Assembly (NCBI RefSeq): GCF_000297775.1
Contig: NZ_JH815515.1
Span: forward strand, 1-57,402
DNA: 57,402 nucleotides
Source: Sutterella wadsworthensis 2_1_59BFAA
Lineage (GTDB): Bacteria; Pseudomonadota; Gammaproteobacteria; Burkholderiales; Burkholderiaceae_F
Direction of reading: 5' to 3'
Below the pieces are notes generated by a model. The model was not told the origin of the DNA and searched no databases. It was given only the letters and a program-made list of their open reading frames with translations. A program made the translations under genes and the position numbers. Below are positions 26,629 through 34,712 of the stretch, piece by piece (the stretch's first letter is position 1; the number at the start of each line of letters is the position of its first letter).

Positions 26629-28140
26629 TCACCCGCGCTTGGCGCGTCGGCCCTTCGCGGCGAGGCGATAGCGTTGCCTCGGGTTCTGGCGCGCCTCGGT
26701 GGGCTCGATGACGCCCGCCTCCACAAGACGCTTCACGCGCTTGGCGGCCGTCTGGCGGGAGACGCCCGCAAGGAGCGTGATCTCCTTGACCGAAAGACTG
26801 CCCGCCTCCGCGAGCCTCTCCCTGAGAATCGTCTCGAAGTCGGCCTGATCCGCACCCGCCAAAGGCGCTGCGGACTCGTCCGGAGCCTCCGCCCTCACCT
26901 CTTCTCTTATGTCGGCTTTTTCCTCCTCGGCCGCCTTTGCGAAGATGACCGTGAAGGCGGCGGGCGTGGTTTCGACGCGCACGGCGAGGCCGTCGGCCCC
27001 GCAGCCGAGGATCGCGGCAAACCCGAAGCCCGTGCCTTCGGCGGCGAGGCCACCTGCGAGCGGCGTGAGGGAAAGCATGCGCGCGAGCCTTTCGTTTCGG
27101 CTCGCCCTGAGGCCCGCGTCCGAGGCGAGCGCCTCGGGCGCCATGCCGAAGAGTCCGCCCGGGCTCCTGATGTCGACGGCGTCCTCGAAGACGCGCACCC
27201 GCACGGGCATGCCTCGTCCTTCAGGCGAATAATCCCTGTGCTCAAGGGCGTTGACGAGCGCGGCGCGAAGGGCTCGGGCGAAGGCCCCATCCGTCGTTTC
27301 CGCGGCGGGCGCCCACGACGCCATGACGATCCTCTCCGCCTCCGCGGCCATTTCGGCGGCGGGGCCGGGCACGGGCTTCATGAAGAGCACTCTGCGGCCC
27401 TCGTCCGCGCCGTCGCCCCTCGGTCCCTCGAGGACCGACACCTCGAGCACGAGCCTCGGAAAATGCTTCTGCGGGAAGATCGAGCCGGCGACAAGGCCGC
27501 CGAGCGTCGGGCAGATCCTGCCGTCGACGCGGGTGAGGACGCCGAGCTGCATCAGGGCCGTCTCGTCGGAGAGTCTCGCGAAGACGTTCGGATGACGCTC
27601 CCTCGCAAAGCCGAGCATCGCGGCGATCCGCTCGGCCTCGAGCTCGTCGGGATTCGCGTGCTCGACGGGCTCAATGTCAAAGAGCGGCGGACAGCGCTCC
27701 TCCATCATGCGGTAGCGCTCATAGGCGGTCAGAGGCCTGGTGCCCTCGTCAGTTCTCAGAAAGGCGCCCGCACGGCCCGCGCCCTGCACGCGGGCGGGCC
27801 TGCGCCTGCGGTCGACCTCATGCACGCGCAGCCAGGCGACGGGCCGTCCGTCAACGGACGCAATCCCCGCCTCCGCGCGCACCTCAGGCTCCACCGCCCC
27901 GAGCGCCCCGCGAAGGGCCTCGACCGCCGCCTCGGCATCGAACCCCACCGCAGACCGCCATCCGTCCTCAGGATCGGGGCCGATCAGAATCCATCCGCCC
28001 GCCGTGTTCGCAAGGGCCGAAACCGTCGCTGCAAGACTCTCGTCGGGCGCCTTGAGCACCTCGACGCTCCTGCGCAGATTCGCGCCCCTCATGAGACGCG
28101 CCAGCACGCCGCCCGCGTCCTCATTCCCGACTTCAGACAT
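26629..28140 (-). CDS. Schlafen/AlbA_2-type putative transcriptional regulator (503 aa)
   Basis: The N-terminal part (VEVLKAPDESLAATVSALANTAGGWILIGPDPEDG, about residues 25-60) is an AlbA_2 (Schlafen-type) domain. The middle (about 280-400), with ALRAALVNALEHRDYS and VRVFEDAVDIRSPGGLFG, is the HATPase_c_4/RecG-like C-terminal module of this family. A winged helix follows near 435-490 (LSVKEITLLAGVSRQTAAKRVKRLVEAGVIEP). In canonical AlbA_2 proteins the first motif reads E.K; here the run starts VEVLKAP. GGGAGGA lies 5 bases before the ATG at 28140, which excludes an earlier in-frame start at 28302. Several copies of an AACTGTAAAC motif lie upstream, suggesting autoregulation. Confidence 0.8.
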   Translation of the reverse strand: MSEVGNEDAGGVLARLMRGANLRRSVEVLKAPDESLAATVSALANTAGGWILIGPDPEDGWRSAVGFDAEAAVEALRGALGAVEPEVRAEAGIASVDGRPVAWLRVHEVDRRRRPARVQGAGRAGAFLRTDEGTRPLTAYERYRMMEERCPPLFDIEPVEHANPDELEAERIAAMLGFARERHPNVFARLSDETALMQLGVLTRVDGRICPTLGGLVAGSIFPQKHFPRLVLEVSVLEGPRGDGADEGRRVLFMKPVPGPAAEMAAEAERIVMASWAPAAETTDGAFARALRAALVNALEHRDYSPEGRGMPVRVRVFEDAVDIRSPGGLFGMAPEALASDAGLRASRNERLARMLSLTPLAGGLAAEGTGFGFAAILGCGADGLAVRVETTPAAFTVIFAKAAEEEKADIREEVRAEAPDESAAPLAGADQADFETILRERLAEAGSLSVKEITLLAGVSRQTAAKRVKRLVEAGVIEPTEARQNPRQRYRLAAKGRRAKRG

Positions 28141-28822
28141 GCCGTCCTCCCAACTTGACAAATCAACTGTAAACCCTTCCGCCGGGGTGCACTCCGTCCG
28201 CTCCCGCAGCCCCGTCGCGCAACCGGAAATGGCCCCGCGACAGCTCAAACTGTAAACATGCGGTACCGGAACTGTCAACCCCGCCCGCTGACAGTAACGC
28301 ATACTTTAAACTACAGATCAGACATATTTTACCTTTACACTTGCCGACCCTCTTCCTCCGGCCGGCTCACGGAAAAGCATCCCGGTCATTTCCACTCACG
28401 ACTGTAAACCACACCAAACCACCGTTCCACCCTTTACAGTTGCAATCCCTCCGTCACTCGAAAATGCATCGTCATGCAACAACTGGAGCTTCAGCTCGAC
28501 GGGTTCCGAAGCGCTTGTCTTCAGAGCCTGCGAGTCCGCCGTCTCGCCCCGAAGGACGGGCTGAACGCTAGTCGAAGATACTTTGCGAGCTGATTTTCAT
28601 CGAGCGGCCTCGGCGCATTTTGAGGCCCTCTTTGGCGCGAAGACCGTACGTCCCCTTGAAGTGGCCTTCAAAATGCACCATGCCGCAACGGACGTTCTGA
28701 TCCTCGAACCGATCCTTCGGGTATGGGCTGCACGAGGTTCCATCATCCCGGATACCTCAGGCGCGCCCGCGTACTCGGAGCCGCGGACGTCGTCGAGCGC
28801 TTCATCGTGAAGCAGTCCTGAA
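28141..28822. promoter_or_regulatory. Upstream region with repeated AACTGTAAAC-type sites; no gene seen in the remainder
   Basis: Copies or near copies of AACTGTAAAC occur at 28165-28174, 28248-28257, 28270-28279 (AACTGTCAAC) and 28400-28409 (GACTGTAAAC). Inverted forms occur at about 28288-28298 (CTGACAGTAAC), 28335-28344 (TTTACACTTG) and 28433-28442 (TTTACAGTTG). They cover the promoter region of the AlbA_2 regulator. From about 28450 to 28822 I see no convincing gene or repeat; the open frames there look random. Confidence 0.6.
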
Positions 28823-28868
28823 AACAATTCGGGCGCCCGCAGCATCTGCCGCAGGCGCCCGAATTGTT
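28823..28868. terminator. Strong terminator after feoB
   Basis: AACAATTCGGGCGCCCGC (28823-28840) pairs with GCAGGCGCCCGAATTGTT (28851-28868) with a single mismatch and a 10-base loop. In the minus direction it ends 34 bases after feoB and is flanked by TTTT on that side. Confidence 0.85.
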
Positions 28869-28901
28869 CTTGCCCGTCCCTCGACGGCGCCCTTTCCGGG
28901 C

Positions 28902-30749
28902 TTAGCCGCAGACCCAGAGGGCCGTGCGGTAGACGACGAAGGAGAAGGCGTAAGCGAGGAGCGTGTAGGCCACCCACAGGACGGCCGGCGCCTTCCAGGT
29001 GCCCATCTCGCGCTTGATGGCGGCGAGCGTCGCGAAGCACGACGGGCTGAAAACGAAGAAGGCGAGGAAGGAGAGGCCCATCGGGATCGTCCAGCTGTGC
29101 TGCAGGATCGGCACGAGGGCGTCCTCCGCGTCGCTCGCGGTCGCGTAGAGCGTGCCGAGCACCGAGACGGCCACCTCGCGCGCGCCCATGGCGGGAACGA
29201 GCGAGATGCACATCTGCCAGTTGAAGCCGATCGGCGCAAAGAGGGGCTCCAACGCGCGGCCGAGCATGCCCGCGAAGCTGTAGTTGATCGCGGGATCGGT
29301 CGCGCCGGCGGGCGCGCCCGGGAAGGTCGTCAGCACCCAGAGGAAGACCGTGAGCGCCAGAATGATCGTGCCCACCTTCTGCAGATAGATGCAGGCGCGC
29401 TGCCAGAGGCCGTGCGCGAGCGCGTCGATGCGCGGCAGGTGGTAGCTCGGCAGCTCGAGCATCAGCGTGCGGTTCTCGCCCTTGCCCGTCGTGTGCTTGA
29501 GGATCCAGGCGACGACGAGCGCGCCCACCATGCCGAGACAGTAGAGCGCGAAGAGCACGAGGCCCTGCAGGCCCACGCCCCAGACGGAGACGTCGGGCAC
29601 GAAGGCCGCGATCATCACGGCGTAGACGGGCAGCCTCGCGCCGCAGGTGAGAAGCGGCGCAATGGCGATCGTCGCCCAGCGGTCGCGCTGGTTGCCGACG
29701 ATGCGAGCCGCCATGATGGCGGGCACCGCGCAGGCGTAGCCCGAGAGAAGCGGCAGGAAGGAGCGGCCCGAAAGGCCCACCGAGCCCATCGTGCGGTCAA
29801 GCAGGAACGCCGCTCGCGGCAGGTAGCCCGACTCCTCCATCAGCAGGATGAAGAAGAAGAGGATCAGGATCTGCGGCAGGAACACCACCACGCCGCCCAC
29901 GCCGCCGATGACGGCGTCGACGAGCAGGTCCTTCACGAACCCGTCGGGCAGGTGCTCGGCGCACAGCTCTCCGAGCATGTTGAAGCCCTCCTCGATCCAC
30001 TCCATCGGATAGGCGGACCAGGCGAACACCGCCTGGAAGACGAAGAAGAGGATGATCATCAGGATCGTCACGCCGAGCCAAGGATTGAGCACGACGCGGT
30101 CGATGCGGTCGGAGAATTCGTCGGGGAAGATCTTGTCAAGCCCGAGCTTGCGCAGGATCCTGTTGAGGCGCGCAAGGTCGTCCTCCTCGGTCGCCTCGGG
30201 CACCCAAGACGACCAGGCGGATGGGTCGGAGAGAAGCTCGGTGAGCCTGTCGATGCCCTGCTTGCGCACGGCGATCGTCTCGACCACGGGCACGCCGAGC
30301 TCGCGCGAGAGGTCCTCGGCCTTGAGCTCGATCCCGCGGCGGCGCGCGAGGTCCATCATGTTGACCGCCACCACGGCGGGGAGCTTCAGGCGCTGCGCGG
30401 CCATGACGAGCTTGAGGCCGCGCCTCAGGTTCGTCGCGTCAAGCACGCAGACGACGAGGTCGGGCCTGCGCTCGCCGCGCGCGACGCCCTTGAGGACGTC
30501 GACCGTCACCTTCTCGTCGGGCGAGCGCGGATGAAAGGAATAGGTGCCCGGAAGGTCGAGCACGCGGATCTTCTCGGGCGCGCCGATGAGTTGGCCCTCG
30601 ACGCGCTCGACGGTCACGCCCGCATAGTTGGCGACCTTCTGCTTCGAACCCGTCAGAATGTTGAAGAGCGACGTCTTGCCGGCATTCGGATTGCCGAGCA
30701 TCGCGATGAGCGGCCCGGACGGATAGATGTCAACGGTGGAGACGGCCAT
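28902..30749 (-). CDS. feoB: Ferrous iron transporter FeoB (615 aa)
   Basis: The protein has a cytoplasmic GTPase domain with G1 GNPNAGKTSLFN (about residue 19), G3 DLPGTYSF and G4 NMMD. It is followed by a helical GDI-type segment and a membrane region with two Gate motifs (about 270-615) containing SGYACAVPAIMAAR and FSPSCFATLAAIKRE. The cysteines implicated in Fe2+ passage are present. The chain is shorter than E. coli FeoB (773 aa), which is common in anaerobes. FeoA ends on its start codon (TGATG), so the two are translationally coupled. There is no FeoC gene. Confidence 0.95.
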   Translation of the reverse strand: MAVSTVDIYPSGPLIAMLGNPNAGKTSLFNILTGSKQKVANYAGVTVERVEGQLIGAPEKIRVLDLPGTYSFHPRSPDEKVTVDVLKGVARGERRPDLVVCVLDATNLRRGLKLVMAAQRLKLPAVVAVNMMDLARRRGIELKAEDLSRELGVPVVETIAVRKQGIDRLTELLSDPSAWSSWVPEATEEDDLARLNRILRKLGLDKIFPDEFSDRIDRVVLNPWLGVTILMIILFFVFQAVFAWSAYPMEWIEEGFNMLGELCAEHLPDGFVKDLLVDAVIGGVGGVVVFLPQILILFFFILLMEESGYLPRAAFLLDRTMGSVGLSGRSFLPLLSGYACAVPAIMAARIVGNQRDRWATIAIAPLLTCGARLPVYAVMIAAFVPDVSVWGVGLQGLVLFALYCLGMVGALVVAWILKHTTGKGENRTLMLELPSYHLPRIDALAHGLWQRACIYLQKVGTIILALTVFLWVLTTFPGAPAGATDPAINYSFAGMLGRALEPLFAPIGFNWQMCISLVPAMGAREVAVSVLGTLYATASDAEDALVPILQHSWTIPMGLSFLAFFVFSPSCFATLAAIKREMGTWKAPAVLWVAYTLLAYAFSFVVYRTALWVCG

Positions 30750-31000
30750 CAGTCGCGCCTCCTCACCTCGATGCAGCGGGCCTCGACCAGCCTCAGCGCA
30801 AACGTCGAGACGCCGATGCGGACCGCGATCGGATCGCCGCCCAGAGCGGCCTTCTGCAACACCACGCACGGTTCGCCCGCGGTGAAGCCGATTTCCTCAA
30901 GCCAGATCTCCCAGTCTTCGGGAGCGCCTTCGGCATGGACGCCGACCACCTCGAGCTCGTTTCCGATGGCGGCCTTGTCCAGAGTAAATGTTTCGGACAT
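30749..31000 (-). CDS. feoA: FeoA-domain protein (83 aa)
   Basis: This small SH3-like FeoA protein has the conserved pattern LEEIGFTAGEPCVVLQKAALGGDPIAVRIG...FALRLVEARCIEV. It acts in the cytoplasm and is thought to support FeoB-driven Fe2+ uptake. It is the first gene of the feoAB pair, with a one-base overlap to feoB. A Fur-like site lies 90 bases upstream. The N-terminus is about five to ten residues longer than typical. Confidence 0.92.
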   Translation of the reverse strand: MSETFTLDKAAIGNELEVVGVHAEGAPEDWEIWLEEIGFTAGEPCVVLQKAALGGDPIAVRIGVSTFALRLVEARCIEVRRRD

Positions 31001-31089
31001 TTTTAATTATTGAATGGGATTCTGTCTTCTTTCAGCCGTCCCTGCGGGCTCGCTAGGGGATCGACGAGTCCTGCAGAAAAAACGGAACT

Positions 31090-31108
31090 GAGAAGGAAAA
31101 TGATTCTC
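31090..31108. promoter_or_regulatory. Fur-like box upstream of feoAB
   Basis: GAGAAGGAAAATGATTCTC agrees with the 19-base Fur consensus GATAATGATAATCATTATC at 14 positions and has GAGAA / TTCTC arms. It lies about 90 bases from the feoA start. The rest of 31001-31334 shows no gene. Confidence 0.65.
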
Positions 31109-31334
31109 TTTTAGATGAGTGACATTTTACCCTTTTGGCAGGCGATCGGCTAAAGGCAACAAAAAATATTCTCATCCAAATGCATGCGACGAACGCACGG
31201 TTTTGAGCCGTCCTCACGCATTACTGCGCGAACGGAATCCAACTGCATGCATTGTCGTTCTTCATGCCTTATTTTCAGAGAACGGCCTTCTCACGTCTCA
31301 GGAAGAGAAGAATGTCGCGAAATCGGGAAAAAGG

Positions 31335-31910
31335 TCAATCGCGGCCGGCAGGAAGAATCCTGAGGCAGAGCGCGCTGCAGACGGCAACGCTGGCGCCGGC
31401 GAGGAGCAGCGTGTCGAGCGAGAAATACATCATCAGATGCGGGAAGCAGAAGGCCGAAACGGAGGCCCCCACCCGGCCGACTGCAAAGATCGATCCGACG
31501 GCGCTCGCACGCAGAGGTGCGGGGAAGAGCTTGTTGGGATAAAGGTTGTCGAGCGTCGTCTGAAACCCGTAGCTGAAGGCGTACGCCCCGAAGAACAGGC
31601 TCAGGAGCATGGGCGAGGACTTTCCACACCCGCGAGCGACGCGGCCATGACGACGGCGGTCACAACCAGCACCTTCGCAGGGTTGATCGTGCGCTTCAGA
31701 AGCGTCATCGGAAGGATGCCGATCATGAAGAGCGTGTAGATGAGCGCAACGCGCCCGGTCTGGTCGGCCGATCCCGTCACGTCCGAGAGAATGATCGGGC
31801 TGTAGAACAGGATGACCGTGACGGGAATCGTCTGGCAAAGCCAGAATGCGCAGCAGAAGAGCCACTCTCGAGGCTGCGCGCGGAGCACGGCGAGAAGCCC
31901 CGCTCTCGGC
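31335..31910 (-). pseudogene. MFS transporter, 5'-truncated and frameshifted
   Basis: Two adjacent minus-strand frames together encode the C-terminal half of a major facilitator. One (31601-31888) reads LFCCAFWLCQTIPVTVILFYSPIIL...TLFMIGILPMTLLKRTINPAKVLVV. After a shift near 31610-31630, the other continues with FGAYAFSYGFQTTLDNLYPNKLFPAPLRASAVGSIF to a TGA at 31335-31337. The order of helices 7 to 12 is recognisable, with the NELFPxxLRAxAVG-type motif of the metabolite:H+ symporter group. The first six helices are missing; upstream is the promoter of the divergent TetR gene. It is a relic of the pump that TetR probably controlled. Confidence 0.8.
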
Positions 31911-32005
31911 CTGCTGCAGTTTTTTTATGTGGCCTGCCCCTGCGCACCGCTCTTTGCGACTCGACTACAATAGTCCGACCTCTACTCTTTTCGACAGCAC
32001 CTCCC

Positions 32006-32599
32006 ATGAGCAGTGAAAAAGCCATTCGAACCCGCGCCTCCATCATCGCCGCCGCACGCAGCATCATTCTCAAGGAAGGCATCGGCGCGCTCACCATGGA
32101 TCGCGCTGCTCAGGAAGCCGGCATGAGCAAGGGCGCCTGCATGTACCACTTCAAGACGAAGCGCGCGCTTCACGCCGCGCTCATCGAAGACTATGCCGCC
32201 CACCTTGAAAGCCAGATGAAGCGCCACGAAGGTCTCTTCGAAGGCCGTCCCGACGAAACGCTCGTGCCGGGCTTCGTCGAATGGTTCAAGACCTTCGACG
32301 CCGACACGCGCGACTGGGCCGATGTCGGCGTCGCTCTGCTGTCCAACTTCTTTCACGACGAAGAACTCATGAAGCCCGTGCACGACTGGTACCAGAGACT
32401 CTGGGGCCGAATCCTCGCCCTTCCGGAAGAGGAGCGCGTGCCGCGCTTCGTGGCCATCATGGCGCTCGAAGGCTTCTTCTACACAAAGAAATTCGGCGTC
32501 AATCCGCCCTTTGCCGAGCTCAACATGCAGGCCTACGGCTTCATCAATGAAAAGCTCGTCGGACACGACGTTCCGAGCAAAAAACAGCGCAGCGCCTGA
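32006..32599 (+). CDS. TetR-family transcriptional regulator (197 aa)
   Basis: The N-terminal HTH (IIAAARSIILKEGIGALTMDRAAQEAGMSKGACMYHFKTKRAL, about residues 12-55) is typical of TetR repressors. The C-terminal helical ligand domain is of the TetR_C type common in regulators of small-molecule export. The gene is divergent from the MFS pseudogene and probably regulated it, so its target may now be elsewhere. A TACAAT -10-like hexamer at about 31966 lies 40 bases upstream. Confidence 0.9.
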   Translation: MSSEKAIRTRASIIAAARSIILKEGIGALTMDRAAQEAGMSKGACMYHFKTKRALHAALIEDYAAHLESQMKRHEGLFEGRPDETLVPGFVEWFKTFDADTRDWADVGVALLSNFFHDEELMKPVHDWYQRLWGRILALPEEERVPRFVAIMALEGFFYTKKFGVNPPFAELNMQAYGFINEKLVGHDVPSKKQRSA

Positions 32600-32669
32600 C
32601 AACACTCCGTCCATCCGACAAATACTTGCGGCAATCTCAGAATCGCTTGAATCGGCCAAAGCTGTTGAT

Positions 32670-33608
32670 TCACGGCTGCGTACCGCCGCGCCCGATCATG
32701 TCCGCCGCCATGCGGCAGAACGCTCGTGCCGCCAGACTCTGATACACGTGCTCATTCCAAGCGATGACCACCGTCTGCACGGGCAGCACGTCCTCAAGAG
32801 AGGCAAAACGGCAACGCCGGTGCAGTTCGTGCTGCCTAATGAGATGCTCCTGGCAGACAGTCCAACAAAGTCCTTCCGCCACAAACGGAAGCCTGAGTCC
32901 CGGCTTTAATGCCATCATCGGCATTGCGTGCACGGGAATGCCGAGCGCCCGGCTCAGTATCTCCTTTCTTTCCTGATGATTGCTGGGACAAAGAAACGGC
33001 AGTCCTGCAATCGGCATCAGATCGACTGAGGTTGCCTTTGGATAAACGCCTTCGCCATTGAATGGCACGCCGACGCTCGCATATTCCGGCGCATCGGGCA
33101 CTGCCATCAGATATCGCTCCTCAACAAGCGGATAGGCGTTGAGATCAGCCGTCATGAGCCGTTGAAAAAGCACGCCGACATCGGCTCGCCCGGATGCAAG
33201 CGCATCAGGAACGTCCTCCAGCAAGAGATCCAATGTCAGGTCAAGCTCAACTTTCGGGTATGCACGTGCAAACGCAGCCGCGACCGGCATCAGCATGCTG
33301 ATCGAGCGCTCAGAACTGCATGCAATCCGCACGCGTCCGGTGCGCAGCTCCTTGAAGTCGGCGCACTGCTGAAGCGTCTCCACCTCGATAAGCGCCATGC
33401 GGCGGAGGCTGTCGAAGACGACCTCGCCCAAAGGCGTCAGGCGAAGGGGCGAGGCATGGCGGTCCACGATCATGGCGCCGTATTTTTCCTCAAGACGCCG
33501 CAGGCTCTGCGAAACATGGGGCTGCGTCACGCCGAGCCGCTCTGCCGCTCTGCGAAAGCTCCTCTCCTCCACCAAGGCCTCCAGAAGGCCGAAAGCTCTT
33601 TGAGTCAT
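32670..33608 (-). CDS. LysR-family transcriptional regulator (312 aa)
   Basis: A typical LysR HTH (RAFGLLEALVEERSFRRAAERLGVTQPHVSQSLRRLEEKYG, about residues 3-45) is followed by a ligand-binding domain (about 90-295). It is divergent from two secreted hydrolases, with a 145-base AT-rich intergenic region containing ATAACAA-N8-TTGTTCAT at about 33619-33640. Activation of the hydrolases by their substrate or its breakdown product is the simplest reading. It differs clearly from the LysR protein at 3126. Confidence 0.9.
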   Translation of the reverse strand: MTQRAFGLLEALVEERSFRRAAERLGVTQPHVSQSLRRLEEKYGAMIVDRHASPLRLTPLGEVVFDSLRRMALIEVETLQQCADFKELRTGRVRIACSSERSISMLMPVAAAFARAYPKVELDLTLDLLLEDVPDALASGRADVGVLFQRLMTADLNAYPLVEERYLMAVPDAPEYASVGVPFNGEGVYPKATSVDLMPIAGLPFLCPSNHQERKEILSRALGIPVHAMPMMALKPGLRLPFVAEGLCWTVCQEHLIRQHELHRRCRFASLEDVLPVQTVVIAWNEHVYQSLAARAFCRMAADMIGRGGTQP

Positions 33609-33620
33609 GCTGCCACCAAT

Positions 33621-33638
33621 AACAACTTAGTGATTGTT
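33621..33638. promoter_or_regulatory. Inverted repeat, likely LysR binding site
   Basis: AACAA-N8-TTGTT, extendable to ATAACAA...TTGTTCAT, starts 13 bases from the LysR gene and lies about 120 bases before the divergent hydrolase gene. It has the T-N11-A spacing class used by LysR proteins. Confidence 0.45.
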
Positions 33639-33753
33639 CATAAAACTTTGATTATTGGATTGTAATACATCGAGATTTATAGAATGCATTTCAGGCCTTC
33701 TCGAAAGATCGTGACCGGATCTTAAGACAGGCAACATTCAAAGGAGAAACACA

Positions 33754-34614
33754 ATGCACAAGATCGCTCACATGACCGCCGCCGTCCTCGCAGCGACGGC
33801 CTGCTCCGCTCAAGCGGCCGACGTCATCGAACTCTGGCCCGAAGGCGCTCCCAACAAGAGCACCATCACGGCCGCCGAGGAAACGAACGCCCAGGGCTCC
33901 ATCTTCAACGTCACGCGCGCCCGCCTCGAAGTCTCGGCTCCGGCCAATCCCAACGGCAAGGCCGTCATCGTCATCCCGGGCGGCGGCTACGGCAATCTGT
34001 CGATGAGCACCATTGAAAAGAGCTTCGTTCCGTTCTTCCATTCCCAGGGCTTCACGACGTTCGTGCTCAAGTATCGGCTTCCGAAGGGCAACCCGGAAGT
34101 GCCGCTCGCAGATGCCAACAAGGCCGTTGAAACCGTTCGCTCTCTCTTCGGCAAGTACAACCTGCACACCGTCGGCGTGATGGGCGCGAGCGCCGGCGGC
34201 CACCTGGCCGCCATGTCGAGCGTCTCCTGCAAGGGCGCCGCCTGCCCAGACTTTTCGGTTCTCGTCTATCCGAACATCACGATGATGCAGGAGGAATCCC
34301 AGCCAAAGAGCTCCTGCCGCAACAATCTCATCGGGCCCGCCCGCTCCGTGAAGTACGATACGACGTTCTCGGCGTACAAGCATGTTTCGCTTACGACGCC
34401 GCCCGCCTTCCTCGCCGTGTCCGCCGGCGATGAGTATGCCGGCAGCCTCGGCTCCATGCTCTACGCCCGCGCCATGATCGAAAACGCCCGCCCCGTCACG
34501 CTTCACGTTTACGAATCGGGCAACCACGGCTGGGGCGCCGAATCCTCCGCCGACTTCCCGGACGGCGACAACTTCCGCACCGATCTCTCCATGTGGCTGA
34601 AGAAGATCAAGTAA
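33754..34614 (+). CDS. Secreted alpha/beta hydrolase, esterase-like (286 aa)
   Basis: A signal peptide (TAAVLAATACSAQA) predicts export. The mature part has the oxyanion-loop segment IPGGGYG, the nucleophile elbow GASAGGH (serine near residue 149), an acid in SAGDEYA and the catalytic histidine in SGNHGWG, so the triad is complete. This layout is seen in Abhydrolase_3-type and acetylxylan-esterase-like enzymes. AAAGGAG lies before the ATG. A second esterase follows after about 100 bases, both divergent from a LysR gene. A role in removing acyl groups from dietary or host glycans or phenolic esters in the periplasm is inferred. Confidence 0.85.
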   Translation: MHKIAHMTAAVLAATACSAQAADVIELWPEGAPNKSTITAAEETNAQGSIFNVTRARLEVSAPANPNGKAVIVIPGGGYGNLSMSTIEKSFVPFFHSQGFTTFVLKYRLPKGNPEVPLADANKAVETVRSLFGKYNLHTVGVMGASAGGHLAAMSSVSCKGAACPDFSVLVYPNITMMQEESQPKSSCRNNLIGPARSVKYDTTFSAYKHVSLTTPPAFLAVSAGDEYAGSLGSMLYARAMIENARPVTLHVYESGNHGWGAESSADFPDGDNFRTDLSMWLKKIK

Positions 34615-34712
34615 CAAGCTGCGCACAACCCATTGCGGGCGAGCCGGACCAGAATGCCCGCCCGCAATGTCATCAGACCAACAAAAGCTGTTTTGCTAGA
34701 AGGAGAACAGCC

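Noticed and set aside
28583-28810. A small plus-strand gene between the AlbA_2 promoter region and feoB
   Set aside because: No ribosome-binding site, no similarity I recognise and no coding bias; the frame looks random.
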